A DNA stretch of 64,000 nucleotides, taken from the NCBI GenBank assembly GCA_022606425.2, contig JAHDVF020001324.1, positions 1 through 64,000 of the forward strand, read 5' to 3'. Below are positions 1-8,950 of the stretch, in pieces. The stretch's first letter is position 1, and every line of letters starts with the position of its first letter. The stretch comes from Lepidostoma basale. Taxonomy: Eukaryota > Arthropoda > Insecta > Trichoptera > Lepidostomatidae. The notes below the pieces were generated by a model. That model was not told the DNA's origin. It saw only the letters and a list, made by a program, of their open reading frames with translations, and searched no databases. The translations under genes and the position numbers were made by a program.

Positions 1-86
1 GTGACAATCACACTGCCCTCGCCGGGAATCGAACCCGGATCCTTCGAGGCAGCAGTTAACGCACTTACTACTCGGCCACGAAGGTC
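1..86 (-). repeat. S1 SINE, tRNA-like head, cut by window edge
   Basis: Read on the minus strand this is a tRNA-like head. A box-A-like TGGCCGAGTAG lies near the start and a box-B-like GGTTCGATTCC further on, ending in GGCGAGGGCAGTGTGA. The same head is at 7873, 12771 and 53412 (plus) and at 28065 (minus). The SINE body would lie to the left, outside the window. Pol III promoter function is inferred from the boxes only. Confidence 0.7.
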
Positions 87-143
87 ATTATCAGTAAAAG
101 GAGGTGGTATTTTACTCCCTTTAGAATATGACCTAAATATGAA
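86..143 (-). mobile_element. LINE-F fragment
   Basis: A short minus-strand match to the LINE-F C-terminal coding region at 30480-30540. Shared words are TCATATTTxGGTCAT and AAATACCACCTCCTT. Too short to say more. Confidence 0.5.
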
Positions 144-217
144 ACTTTTACTGGCTCCAGCTCTTTGTAGTAAGTCATTAACCTTACTAAGAAACTATTA
201 ACTAATTGAAAATTTCA

Positions 218-462
218 CATCTGGGTCATGTACTGCATTGGGAAAAATACCACCTTCTCCAGTTTATATTGAAGGGGGAAATTGAGTAACACCGAGGGCC
301 CGGTAGGAGACAGATGCCCTGGCTGCGAAACATAAAGTAGTGGACCGACATCCGAAGTGCTGAGGAACTGTTTCGAGCGGCGCAGGACAGAGACAAGTTT
401 ACCGATGTGATCGCCAACGTTGGGGGACCTGACAGGGCACTTGAAGAAGAAGAAGAAACTAT
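218..462 (+). mobile_element. LINE-F 3' end with (GAA)n tail
   Basis: Degraded C-terminal coding remnant of a non-LTR element. It starts with the GHVL-like segment followed by KYHLL-like codons, and ends GGGGACCTGACAGGGCACTTGAAG with a GAA-repeat tail at about 440-459. It aligns by eye with 30475-30715, which ends in the same GCCAACG-TGGGGGGACCT block. The reading frame is broken. Confidence 0.65.
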
Positions 463-499
463 TACACAATCGACTATACGGTTGATACAGTATTTAAGG

Positions 500-765
500 T
501 TACATTTTTTTATAACTGTTAATGCAAAAACTTTGTTTTATATCACAATTGTATTTATTTTACGACAGCTGTTTCATCAACCAATGTTGACATCATCAGG
601 GGTTACATATTTGTGTAACATCTGATGATGTCAACATTGCTTGATGAAACAGCTGTCGTAAAATAAATACAATTGTGATATAAACTAAGTTTTTGCATTA
701 ACAGTTATAAAATGTTAAAATATCACAGTGTTTCGGCCAAAACAATGTACTATTAAATTTTGTTA
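500..765. repeat. Family A foldback element
   Basis: Inverted arms at about 500-605 and 614-715 around a spacer of a few bases. Each arm holds the motif CTGATGA-T-stem-GAAACAGCTGTC, at 622-657 on plus and 599-564 on minus. After the right arm comes the family signature GTTTCGGCCAAAACAATG (730-747), also seen near 25860, 40400 and 41785. No coding potential is seen. The arms are a little diverged, so this is an older copy. Confidence 0.75.
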
Positions 766-841
766 ATAATAAATGAAGGTTTTAATGGAAGATTTAAAAA
801 TACAAAACTTCCGTAAGGTGTATATTGACAAATGGCATTGA

Positions 842-1166
842 GACAAGTACAAGAACGAAGGCCAAAGTGCGGGTGGCAAGGATACGGACGCCTAGGATAA
901 TAGCAGGCCATACTTTTCGAGGATGAGGAACACGGCTATCCGCGAAATCCGCAAGGTTGGAAATATTGTCAGATGCGCACGTGTAGAGGATGGATCCCTT
1001 CAGAATCCGACACGATGTGATGTATCAGATTCCTGTTGGCTACCGACCCCTGGAAGATCACCAAAAAAATGGAGGGATGGCTTAGAGTTAACCTTCCAAA
1101 AGAGGCTTGACTGACATTAGGAATATACCAAGCGTCTAAAACTAGAAGAATAAGAAGAAAAAGAAA
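842..1166 (+). mobile_element. LINE-D 3' end, degraded
   Basis: Frame-broken remnant of the LINE-D C-terminus. Around 920-970 codons resembling RNTAIREIRK match the VRNVDIRKTCK segment of the better copy at 57700. GTGTAGAGGATGGATCCC (980-997) matches 59985-60000 almost exactly. An A/GAA-rich tail follows at about 1140-1166. It abuts an inverted repeat at 1182, so it may have inserted there. Confidence 0.6.
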
Positions 1167-1181
1167 ATGTATTTTTGTTTT

Positions 1182-1737
1182 GAATGTATACAAATACTTG
1201 TAGACAAATACTGGATTTTACCCATTGCGGGTTAATCATTTTAAGGATTTTAGAAATCTAAAATCTAATTAACTAAAATCCTTAAAATGATTAACCCGCA
1301 ATGGGTAAAATCCAGTATTTGTCTACAGGTATTTGTATACATTCAAAACAAAAATGTTGTATAAAAACTGGTCCAAGTTAAAAGCATAAAAATTGGAGAG
1401 TTTTCTTCAGGCGTTGTCTAGCAATATATGATAATTGTGAAGCCTTTCACATTGCTTTAATAAAGATTTTCTGCTTAGTGCTTACGTCTAATCTTAATAG
1501 ATGGCGCTAGTGTAGATTGAACAAAAAATGTGAAGTTTTTCTCAACATAGTAGCATATATACATCTTTTAAAAAATAGTCAGGCGTGGTGTTCGTAAGAA
1601 GGGCGGAATGGGGAATGTTGTATTACATAAAGCGATCGCTTAACCCAACCAATGACAGATCATAAGTCCTGTAAACGCCTCGACAACCGTATTATTTTTC
1701 CAAAAACAATTTACATCTTCGTCTCTATAGAGATACT
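1182..1737. repeat. Singleton relative of the 515-bp repeat, left part
   Basis: An inverted repeat (about 1182-1245 and 1277-1345) holds a diverged form of the CAGGTGAAAATCCAGGATT segment of the array at 13026-17289. From about 1600 to 1737 the match is clear: GGAATGGGGAATGTTGT, CTTAACCCAACCAATGACAG and CATAAGTCCTGTAAAC are all shared. The element is split at 1737 by a LINE. It shows that the 515-bp unit exists outside the array. Confidence 0.7.
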
Positions 1738-2595
1738 TCTTCTTCTTCTTCAGCCGTCTCTCCACTGCTGGATGTAGGCCTCTTCTAATTTCTTTCATTT
1801 TTATCTTCTTTGGGCTTCTCTTATCCACCTGCTACCCGCGACAGGGACAATATCATCGGCCCAACGTTTCTGAGGTCGGCCTATTCCTCTTTTCATGTCC
1901 CATGGTCTCCATCCTAGGACTCTGGGTGCCCATCTGTCTGTTCCCTGTCTGGCAACATGACCTGCCCATTGCCACTTTAGCCTGGCAATACGATCCACCA
2001 CGTCGACAACCTTTGTCCGGCGTCTGATTTCTTCATTTCTGATTCTATCTCTCAGACTTATGCCTAACATTTGTCTCTCCATAGATCGCTGTGTACATTT
2101 TAATTTATATATGGTCCTCGCAGTTAAGGTGATAGTTTCCAGACCATATGTAAGCACAGGGAGGATACATGTTTCAAACACTTTTCTTTTTAAATTCATG
2201 GGAATATCCTTGTTTTTAAGGATATGATTGAGTTTCCCAAAGGCTGCCCAACCTAGTCCAATTCTTCTGGGTACTTCCGCTGTCTGATTTTCTTTCCCTA
2301 ATTTGATCTTATGTCCAAGATAAATATACTCTTCAACAGGTTCAATTTTCTTATTATCGATTGTGATACTGCTGTTGGATGGACTCATGATTTTGGTTTT
2401 ATTTATGTTCATCTGTAGACCAACTTTCAGGGAGGCATCGTGGAGCTCTTTTATCATGGTATGAAGTTCTTCCAGATCATCACTGATGAGTACTATGTCA
2501 TCTGCGAAGCGGAGGTGACTCAGATATGTTCCGTTTATTTTTATCCCTTTATGTTCCCAGTTTAATGTTTTAAATAGTATATAATATAATAATTA
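1738..2595 (-). mobile_element. LINE-R (RTE-like) 5'-truncated insertion with 11-bp TSD
   Basis: Minus-strand open frame from about 2580 down to the stop at 1801. It holds the RT palm box FADDIVLISDD (about 2520-2490), then NINKTKIM, EEYIYLGHK, the thumb-like LPVLTYGLET and the C-terminal RLKWQWAGHVAR and GRPQKRW motifs of RTE-type LINEs. The visible protein is about 255 codons; the endonuclease and most of the RT are missing. The 3' end carries a GAA-repeat tail (1738-1753). ATAGAGATACT flanks the insertion at 1727-1737 and 2596-2606. The intact frame suggests a fairly recent insertion. Confidence 0.85.
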
Positions 2596-2606
2596 ATAGA
2601 GATACT

Positions 2607-3196
2607 AAACTCCTGAAAATATATTTGTTTAACTTTGAATACATAAATCAGTGACTCAAGTATAAGTAAGTTCACATCTGATTACGGCGCTGTTCACTTT
2701 GAAAAACCCACCTGAATAATAATCCTACGTTTTCCTTCAGATCTAATTTCCAGAAGTGAAAGATAAAGGCTTGGGACATTCATTTGGCGTGACAGTCCTC
2801 CATTATTCATGCGCGTACACCATCTCCCGGCGGCCGGAGGAACTAGGCGGGGCGATATTAAAAAACGAGCCCTAACAAATTGGGAGCGATCTCGAGGAGC
2901 TATTATTTCACCCTCCAGCGGGGCCCTGGCCAAATACCAAATTATTTTTTCACCGCCCTCACACCCCCGCGCCCGTCGCGTGGCGCTCCGTACAAGCGAC
3001 ACTTTGATTTCGGTTCAAGTTTGCTGATAAATTAAATCGGAGTGCCTTGTAGTATAGTAACCACTTTCCTTTTTACAATCCACAATAAACAAGATAAAAA
3101 TGTTACCTAGAATCCTTTACAAAGCAAAAAGAAACGTTTCTTCTATATGATTTTCATTTAACTTTTCTCAACAATCATTATATAATATACTTTCGT
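2607..3196. other. Unassigned; GC-rich patch at about 2800-3010
   Basis: No repeat or protein was recognised. About 2800-3010 is clearly more GC- and CpG-rich than its surroundings (GGCGGCCGGAGG, CCCGCGCCCGTCGCG). Small ORFs run on both strands here, but none resembles a known protein. It could be a regulatory or ancient single-copy sequence; nothing in the sequence decides this. Confidence 0.3.
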
Positions 3197-3313
3197 ATGA
3201 AGCGTATGGAACTGGCAAAAGAAGGATAAAAGTAGAATAAATGCAGTAGAAAATTAGATCTCTCAGACGAATGTGTGGACACTCTGTGTATGATAGAGTG
3301 TCGAATGAAAATC
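3197..3313 (+). mobile_element. LINE-A fragment
   Basis: Matches the middle of the LINE-A C-terminal region (NWQKKDESRINAVEM, RRMCGxSVYDRVSNEN), with a stop in place of a sense codon. It lacks the 3' tail. Confidence 0.75.
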
Positions 3314-3451
3314 AATCTTATTGCTTAATCGGGTCGCCTCGGAGGTCGACATATTTCGTGATAGTGTGAGTTACCTCAGGAATGCAATATCAATGTTGTG
3401 ATTGTTATCTCTGATGGCGTAGTATTTATGTATTTTGTTATTTTATTTATG
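3314..3451. other. Short unassigned repeat shared with 10102-10165
   Basis: About 3357-3412 (CGTGATAGTGTGAGTTACCTC and following) resembles 10104-10160. Both lie next to LINE-A copies. The family is not recognised. Confidence 0.45.
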
Positions 3452-3912
3452 TATGTATGGCAACTGGCAAAAGAAGGATGAAAGTAGAATAAATGAAGTT
3501 GAAATGAGATCTCTTAGAAGAATGTGTGGATACTCTGTGTATGATAGAGTGTCGAATGAAAATATAGGAAGTAAATACGGTGCGAATGATTGTATTATGA
3601 ACAAAATAATGAAAGAATCATTAAGATGGTTTGGACATATGGAAAGAATGAATGAAGAAAGAATGGTAAAAAATATTATATGTTAACGATGTAAATGGAA
3701 CCAGAAATAGAGGAAGACCGAGGAAAACGTGGCACGATCAAATAAATCAAATATTGAATGTCGGCCATGTGAGGAGTCAGATAAATCGATGCGCGTGCAT
3801 GACACGATGTATGAATGTTGAAGAATCGAGAGAAATGTGTCAGGAAAGAAAAGTGTGGCAGTCCATTCTTTCTGCCTACCCCTTCGGAGAGACGGCGTGA
3901 TGGTTAGTTATT
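3452..3912 (+). mobile_element. LINE-A 3' end, 5'-truncated
   Basis: Encodes the LINE-A C-terminal segment (NWQKKDESRINEVEMRSLRR, then RWFGHMERMNEERMVK) with a frameshift near 3675. After it the frame resumes as NRGRPRKTWHDQINQILNVG and ends at the GETA-stop next to a short GTTAG tail. The upstream RT domain is missing. Confidence 0.85.
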
Positions 3913-3999
3913 AAGTTAGTTTATCGTATGAAGCACTTAATTTGTGATGTAATTTTTAAAATGAAAATAATTTATAATACTTGTATACTTTGTTTTTAC

Positions 4000-4118
4000 G
4001 CCACTTTATTCTGTTTTATCGAACCAACATGTTTCGATCTTGCCTGAGCTTCGTTAAGGTTACAAATAAAAACACTTTGCTTTTGTAACCCTGAAGATGC
4101 TCTGGGGGAGCAAAACCT
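4000..4118. repeat. Family F foldback, degraded
   Basis: Opposed copies of the family F motif. The minus arm contains GTTTCGATCTTGCC...AGCTTCGTTAAGG. The plus arm contains CCCTGAAGATGCTC, GGGGAGC and AAAACCTGG. Compare the better copies at 9200-9415 and 28775-28985. Confidence 0.55.
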
Positions 4119-4119
4119 G

Positions 4120-4322
4120 GAAAAATCGAAAATTGGACTTCACGATTGCGCTTCATTCGAGCTAGCCGTGGCGCTCATATGCCCCAAATCATATTTAAAA
4201 AATAATGCATAAAATTATCTATTTAATAAAGCCAATATCATAGACATTAACATTATTTTAATGTGTTTTTTTTTTCATTTTGAATTTGCATACCTCTAAA
4301 AAAAACTTTATATAACAATGTG
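4120..4322 (+). mobile_element. Mariner-like MITE, right half
   Basis: Matches the right-hand part of the mariner-like element at 8780-8950: TTGGRCTTCACGATTGCGC, GCTAGCCGTG and AAAGCCAATATCATAGACA. It ends with CCTCTAAAAAAAAC. It faces a second copy tail to tail, about 12 bp away. Confidence 0.65.
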
Positions 4323-4334
4323 TACACGAGTATA

Positions 4335-4646
4335 TGGGTGTTTTTTTAGAGGTGTACAAATGCAAAATGAAAAAAAAAACACAATAAAATTATGTTAATG
4401 TCTATGATATTGGCTTTATTTAATAGATAATTTTATGCCATTATTGTTTAAATATGATTTCGGGCATATGAGCGCCACGGCTAGCTCGAATAAAGCGCAA
4501 TCGTGAAGTCCAATTTTCGACAACTTTATCGAGCAATTGGGTAAAATGGCAAAACGTACTGACTACAAATCAACTGTCAACTGTCAACTTGACAGTCTGA
4601 AGAATGTTGCCAGTTTAAAAACCAAACCTCTTAAAGAAACACCCTA
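4335..4646 (-). mobile_element. Mariner-like MITE, 312 bp, TA target site
   Basis: Complete-looking non-autonomous element. TGGGTGTTTTTTTAGAGGTG at one end mirrors AACCTCTTAAAGAAACACCC at the other, and TA dinucleotides flank it (4333-4334, 4647-4648). The inner sequence matches both ends of 7830-8950 but lacks its transposase remnant. It therefore looks like an internal-deletion derivative of that element. Confidence 0.75.
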
Positions 4647-4677
4647 TATATGTAATATTAGTCACATACATATTGTA

Positions 4678-5190
4678 CAAACAAACAAACAAACCATCAC
4701 GCCGTTTCCCCACAGGGGTAGGCAGAGAGAATGGACCGCCACACTACTCTATCCTGGCAAACCTGTCTAGCTTCCTCCACATTCATACAACGAGTCATAC
4801 ACGCACGTCGATTCCTCCGACTTCTAACATGAACAACCTTTAAAATTTGATTAATTTGGTCATGCTATGTTTTCCTCGGTCTGCCTCGACTTCGTACCCC
4901 ATTTACATCATTAACGTTTACTTTCTTAACCATTCGTTCTCCATCCATGCGTTCCATATGTCCGAACCAACGCAGCGATCCTTTCATAATTTTGTTTATA
5001 ATACCTTCTTCCGCTCTACATTCCTTTCTTATATCAGCATTTGAGATTCTGTCGTATATCGTTCTACCACACATACGTCGTAGGGACCTCATCTCTACCG
5101 CATTTATTCTACTCTCATCCTTCTTCTGCCAGTTCCATGCTTCGCTTCCATACATTAGGGTTAGGACCAAAACTCCATTGTGAATGGATT
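4678..5190 (-). mobile_element. LINE-A, (GTTT)n-tail subfamily
   Basis: Open minus-strand frame (4865-5170) giving LTLMYGSEAWNWQKKDE, RRMCGRTIYDRISNADIRKE and RGRPRKT. The frame then breaks and resumes to a 3' end with CTGTGGGGAAACGGCGTGATGG. The tail is (GTTT)n instead of (GTTA)n, as at 27565-27850. DRISNADIRKEC distinguishes this subfamily from the DRVSNENIRSEC copies. Confidence 0.85.
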
Positions 5191-5320
5191 GTATTTTGAA
5201 TAATAATAAAAAACGATGTTTTTTAATAACTTAAACTTATGTTTATATTTCGACAGCGACCGGTTTCGCTAGGCTCGCTGGCATCGACAACTGGACAATT
5301 GAAAATTGGTTTATAAATAT
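5191..5320. repeat. Family E repeat, single arm
   Basis: Contains TTTCGACAGCGACCGGTTTCG followed by GGCTCGCTGGCATCG. It is shared with 33365-33500 and 48380-48620. On the minus strand it reads as GAAACCGGTC after a short hairpin, a looser form of the motif in families A to D. Confidence 0.55.
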
Positions 5321-5934
5321 TGTTTCAACCAATTTGACATTATCTTTTGAGCGAGGTCACCAAATCAACGCACATAAGTGCCCACTTCTAACGGTCAATA
5401 AAACCAATCTTGTAATTGGTCCTTTACTCGGCTATATGAAGAAATCGTGACATATCATTTATGACAAATGAGTTTCATTAAAACACAGTGACAATAGCAT
5501 CAAATGAGACTTTTGATAATGCCTTAGTATGGCGAAAGAATAAAATATAACTTCTAGAAAATATTTTCGTTCGTATTAATTATTTTATTCAAACATTGAA
5601 CGTTCAATTGAAACACATAATTGGTTTAATCCTCCCCAGATAAGTTACATACAACCCTATCGATCGCTTTTCGAGCAAGCAGGGTTGCAAAGTGCACTCG
5701 GTCTATTTGTCTCACAGAGTAGCCCCGAGTATTAACTCGGAACCGGAAACTTGAGATGAGACCCGCATTGGAACTTGCGAACATCTTATCAGATTAAATT
5801 TATACAACTATGTGAAACTGAAATGAAACCTGGAGAAAGTTTTCAAATAGAGAAAACATTTACGAAATTCAAAACAAGTTCAAATATGGTTCATTCGGCT
5901 TGTAAAATGTTTAGGAAGCAATAGGTTTTTCGAG
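5321..5934. repeat. Family B remnant (5430-5640) in otherwise unassigned DNA
   Basis: About 5430-5640 carries family B words: TTTTGATAATGCCTTAG, GGCGAAA, ATAACTTCTAGAAAATATTTT and CGTATTAATTATTT. The rest is AT-rich and nothing was recognised. Confidence 0.45.
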
Positions 5935-6447
5935 TTTCATACAGCGTGTCATGAACGCACGTTAATTTTTACGACTCCTGACATAACTGACTTTAAAATA
6001 TTGCTTGAATTGGAAGCGTTAATCTTCCACGATGTAATCTCATTAAATAGGTGATAAAATATCACGCCGTTTCCCCGAAATGGTAGGCAGAGAGAATGAA
6101 CTGACACACTTCTCTATCTTGACACACCTCTCTAGATTCCTCCACATTCATACATCGAGTCATTCACGCACGTCGATTCTTTCGACTTAACGTAGCCGAC
6201 CTTTAAAATTTGATTGAAGTGGTCATATTTTCTTTGGTCTTCCTCGACACCGTACTCTATTCACATTGTTAACGTGAATAGTAATTAATCTTTACCATTC
6301 ATTCTTCATCTAAACGTTTCATGTGACCAAACCAACTTAGATATGTTTAAAATAAATAAATGAAATGAAAGTTTCATAAATTTGTTTATTACGCATTCTT
6401 CCGCTCTACATGTCTTCCTAATATAATATCAGAATTCGAAACTCTGC
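5935..6447 (-). mobile_element. LINE-A fragments, degraded
   Basis: Two minus-strand pieces. 5935-6015 matches the segment encoding RSRxNxRACMTRC. 6058-6447 starts at the 3' end (ATCACGCCGTTTCCCC on plus) and continues through the GRPRKTW and WFGHM regions. The frames are broken. Confidence 0.7.
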
Positions 6448-6448
6448 C

Positions 6449-6516
6449 TTTTTCTTCTTCTTCTTCCTCAGCCTATTCCCGTCCACTCCTGGACAAAGGC
6501 CTCCTCCTCCATTATA
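6449..6516 (-). mobile_element. LINE-R 3' tip with (GAA)n tail
   Basis: Only the last few tens of bases plus the tail: on plus, TTCTTCTTCTTCCTCAGCC then TATTCCCGTCCACTCCTGGA. The same block ends the LINE-R copy at 38010-38060. Confidence 0.6.
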
Positions 6517-6639
6517 ACTATTAAAAAACAAAATTAACGTCAAGTCCAATCTTTGATTTATTTCCTTTGTTGAAAGTAATTACCTGAATCCCAATAAGAA
6601 CATTAAATTATTATTTAAAATATTAAATTAATTCATAAT

Positions 6640-6839
6640 ATTTGTTACAACAGCATAAACGTTCCAAAATAAATATTTATGACATCTGTCAAAACTGATC
6701 ATATTTGTAAACAATTTTATAATATTTTAAATATGTATCTTTATAACATCACTGAGGAAGGACCGGTTGTCCGAAACATGTCTGATATATGTTTATTTAT
6801 TTTTTTAAGTTAGTGTTGCATATATTTGTACAAAGTATA
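6640..6839 (+). repeat. Family C element, single-arm form
   Basis: Matches both arms of the family C foldback at 48090-48365: ACATCTGTCAAAACTGATCA, TTTTATAATATTTTAAATATG and the motif region. It is interrupted at 6839 by S2, and the family sequence AAAGTATATAAAAAAGAAAA resumes at 7206. Confidence 0.75.
6748..6786 (+). ncRNA. Hammerhead-like motif, family C
   Basis: Stem I AUCA (6748-6751) pairs with UGAU (6783-6786). CUGAGGA is at 6752-6758 and an extra A at 6759. Stem II is GGAC (6760-6763) with GUCC (6769-6772). GAA at 6773-6775 is followed by the palindrome ACAUGU (6776-6781) and C at the cleavage position (6782). It differs from a canonical core by U7 to G and by the extra A before stem II. 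Self-cleavage is inferred, not shown. Confidence 0.5.
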
Positions 6840-7204
6840 ACTAACTAACTAACTAACCATCACGCCGTCTCCCCGAAAGGGTAGGCAGAAAGAATGGACT
6901 GTCACACTTTAACCTATGCGGCATTCCATCCTTCTCTTTTCGCCCCGCGGGAGACGCGGTGTGATGGGTTGCGAACCTCATCGCCACCGATAAGTATCTC
7001 CCGCGCACACTTCGATCGTCCAACATCCACAAAATAAATCTAAAACAAATAATATAAAATACAATGATATAAAATAAAATAACAAAATAAAAAATAATTT
7101 AACACAAAATGTCATTTTTAGATGGTGCACATATTGTATATTTAATTTATGTTCCACGTATCCACCGTTTTTCAAAATTGGCAGTAATTAGGTAGTTAAC
7201 AAAC
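6840..7204 (-). mobile_element. S2 non-autonomous retroelement with 9-bp TSD
   Basis: About 365 bp. The 3' end (6840 side) matches the last 60-70 bp of LINE-A, with its GTTAG tail. The rest is unrelated to the LINE-A coding region and contains GTGTGCGCGGGAGATAC and CAACCCATCACACCGCG. CAAAGTATA flanks it exactly (6831-6839, 7205-7213). This supports mobilisation by the LINE-A machinery through the shared tail. Other copies are at 25239-25580 and 41230-41362. Confidence 0.8.
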
Positions 7205-7213
7205 CAAAGTATA

Positions 7214-7789
7214 TAAAAAAGAAAAACAAATTTAAACAACACAATTTTTACAAACGTGACTGTACACATTTTTTTAAAATGTAAAAATGGTTACTTGATC
7301 TTTTTGTAAAAATTTTATTTACGAGTCCATTTTTCATTTTTAGAATAAGTAGCCAATTCGTGTACTTTGTGCCGAAAAAAAGAGCCAGTGACATGTAATG
7401 AGACGATTCAATTTGGTTGAGCTAACTCCCACAAGTCTGACTAATGGCCTCCTTCCGTTTCCTTGCCTCCTGGAGCCGGGTCGGGTTTTCAATCATTGCC
7501 CGCGGAGGAGCAGCCCGACGACGGGCCATATTCCTGTCTGCGCGAATGAACAATGTTCAACTTGGTTGGATCCCGATTTCTTTCGGCCTCGGTAAACACC
7601 AGATAATAATTAAAAGTTAATGAAAGGAAAATGCGAAAACGTTAACATTTTACACAGTCCTCAACGAACTAGAAATAATGAAAATGCGCAACGGAAAATT
7701 CATTTCTAATATAAAAAAACAAACTTTTCATAAGATTCAATATGCCTTTTCATAACACGAACATTTTTCTAATACTTTCGTATTAAATA
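7214..7789. other. Unassigned; GC-richer patch at 7398-7595
   Basis: AT-rich sequence with one GC-richer block containing GGAGCCGGGTCGGG and CCCGACGACGGGCC. A 65-codon ORF there resembles nothing I know. No repeat match to the rest of the window was seen. Confidence 0.3.
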
Positions 7790-7829
7790 TAACATTAAAA
7801 CTGTTAAATTAAAAAAAATGTTTTATGTA
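7790..7829. repeat. Family A copy, left end, before a nested insertion
   Basis: AACTGTTAAATT...ATGTTTTATGTA is the outer end of family A, as at 63645-63675. It stops at a TA (7828-7829) where a mariner-like element is inserted, and continues at 8951. Confidence 0.65.
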
Positions 7830-7872
7830 TGGGGCGTTTTTTTAAGAGGTTTGGTTTTTAAACCTTCCTGGA

Positions 7873-8128
7873 CGATCTTCGTGGCAGAGTGGTTACGAGC
7901 TGTGACTTCCATGCCGAAGGTCCTGGGTTCGATTCCCGGCGATAGCAGTGATTGTCACACTGTCTTTGGTCTGGTGTAGAATTCACGTGACAATAAAATG
8001 GCGATAGATTGGCTACCTATCACATGTCACGAGAATCAATATAATATCTAAAAAATAAAAATTGTATACAGTAATTGGGTCCAAACGACCTGTTATGTAC
8101 ATAAAAAAAAAAAAATAATAAAAAAAAA
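7873..8128 (+). repeat. S1 SINE, near full length
   Basis: tRNA-like head with box A TGGCAGAGTGG (7882-7892) and box B GGTTCGATTCC (7926-7936). The body contains GTCTTTGGTCTGGTGTAGAA and ATCACATGTCACGAGAATCA, and the end is A-rich (about 8100-8128). It sits inside the mariner-like element, between GGTTTTTAAA and CTGGCAACATT, which are adjacent in the MITE at 4335-4646. Confidence 0.85.
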
Positions 8129-8239
8129 AATAAAAAAAACTGGCAACATTGTTTCTACAATGTCAATGTCAATTTGCCGACAATTTGTGACAGTGTCAAT
8201 TTGACAGTTGACAGTTGATTTGTAGTCAATACGTTTTGC

Positions 8240-8556
8240 AAAATTAAAAAAAGATCCCTTAGACGGTGTGGAAATATGGAACGAATGGATGAGAGTAGAA
8301 TGGTTAAAAAGTTGTACACAAGCAACGTGAGTGGAAAAAGAAGCAGAAGACGAACGAGGAAAACATGGCATGACCAAATTAATCAATTACTAATAGGCGG
8401 TCACATTCAAAGTCGGAATAATCGACGTGCCTGCATGGTACGATGTATGAATGTGGAGGAATCTCAAGAGGTATGCCAGGACAGGGCATTGTGGCGATCC
8501 ATCCTCTCTGTCTACCCCTCCGGAGAAATGGCGTGATGGTTAGTTAGGTAGTTAGT
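8240..8556 (+). mobile_element. LINE-A subfamily C copy with 10-bp TSD
   Basis: Open frame 8276-8536: MERMDESRMVKKLYTSN, RTRKTWHDQINQLL and a CMNVEESQEVCQD segment, ending GEMA-stop beside the GTTAG tail. TACGTTTTGC is duplicated exactly at 8230-8239 and 8557-8566. The KLYTSxVSGKRS block defines this subfamily, also at 44705 and 46863. It is 5'-truncated. Confidence 0.88.
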
Positions 8557-8584
8557 TACGTTTTGCCTTTTCACCATAAATAGA

Positions 8585-8790
8585 CTGACGTCTGAACAGC
8601 GCTTGCGAATTGTGTAAATTTATTTTGAAAATCATGGTTCGGTTCGCCAAACTTATCGTGCACTACGTCCATTTTACGGTCGACATAATCGTCCATCCGA
8701 GCAAGTTATTCGGAAGACCATGGATCGTTTTTGCACCACGTACACTCTAGTGGATAATACGCATCCACAAAGACGACAATTGTCGAAAAT
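8585..8790 (+). pseudogene. Mariner-like transposase N-terminus, broken
   Basis: Translation from 8585 reads LTSEQRLRIV, a stop at 8615, then IYFENHGSVRQTYRALRPFY, GRHNRPSEQVIRKTMDRF and TLVDNTHPQRRQ. This is a helix-turn-helix DNA-binding region typical of Tc1/mariner-type transposases in insects. It is followed directly by element end sequence, so the catalytic DDE/D domain has been deleted. The pattern is clear; the exact subfamily is not. Confidence 0.7.
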
Positions 8791-8950
8791 TGGGCTTCAC
8801 GATTGCGCTTAATTCAGGCTAGCCGTGTGTAAACAATAATGGCATAAAATTATCTATTAAATAAAGCCAATATCATAGACATTAACATTACTTAAATGTG
8901 TTTTTTTTTTTTTTTTAATATGTATTGTATACCTCTAAAAAAACACCCTT

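Larger units (their letters stand above)
7830..8950 (+). mobile_element. Mariner-like element with TA target site and two nested retroelements
   Basis: Ends are TGGGGCGTTTTTTTAAGAGG (left) and, on minus from the right, AAGGGTGTTTTTTTAGAGG. TA flanks both sides (7828-7829, 8951-8952). It contains an S1 SINE, a LINE-A copy with a 10-bp TSD, and a remnant of the transposase N-terminus. Without the insertions the element is roughly 550 bp, so most of the transposase gene is missing. Confidence 0.75.

Noticed and set aside
5191..5320. Full hammerhead call for family E
   Set aside because: GAAACCGGTC and flanking pairing exist, but no CUGANGA-like segment can be placed without forcing, so it is left as a looser relative.
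6840..7204. S2 as a tRNA-derived SINE
   Set aside because: GGTTCGCAACCC looks like a box B, but the A-box-like word overlaps it instead of lying 30-60 nt upstream.
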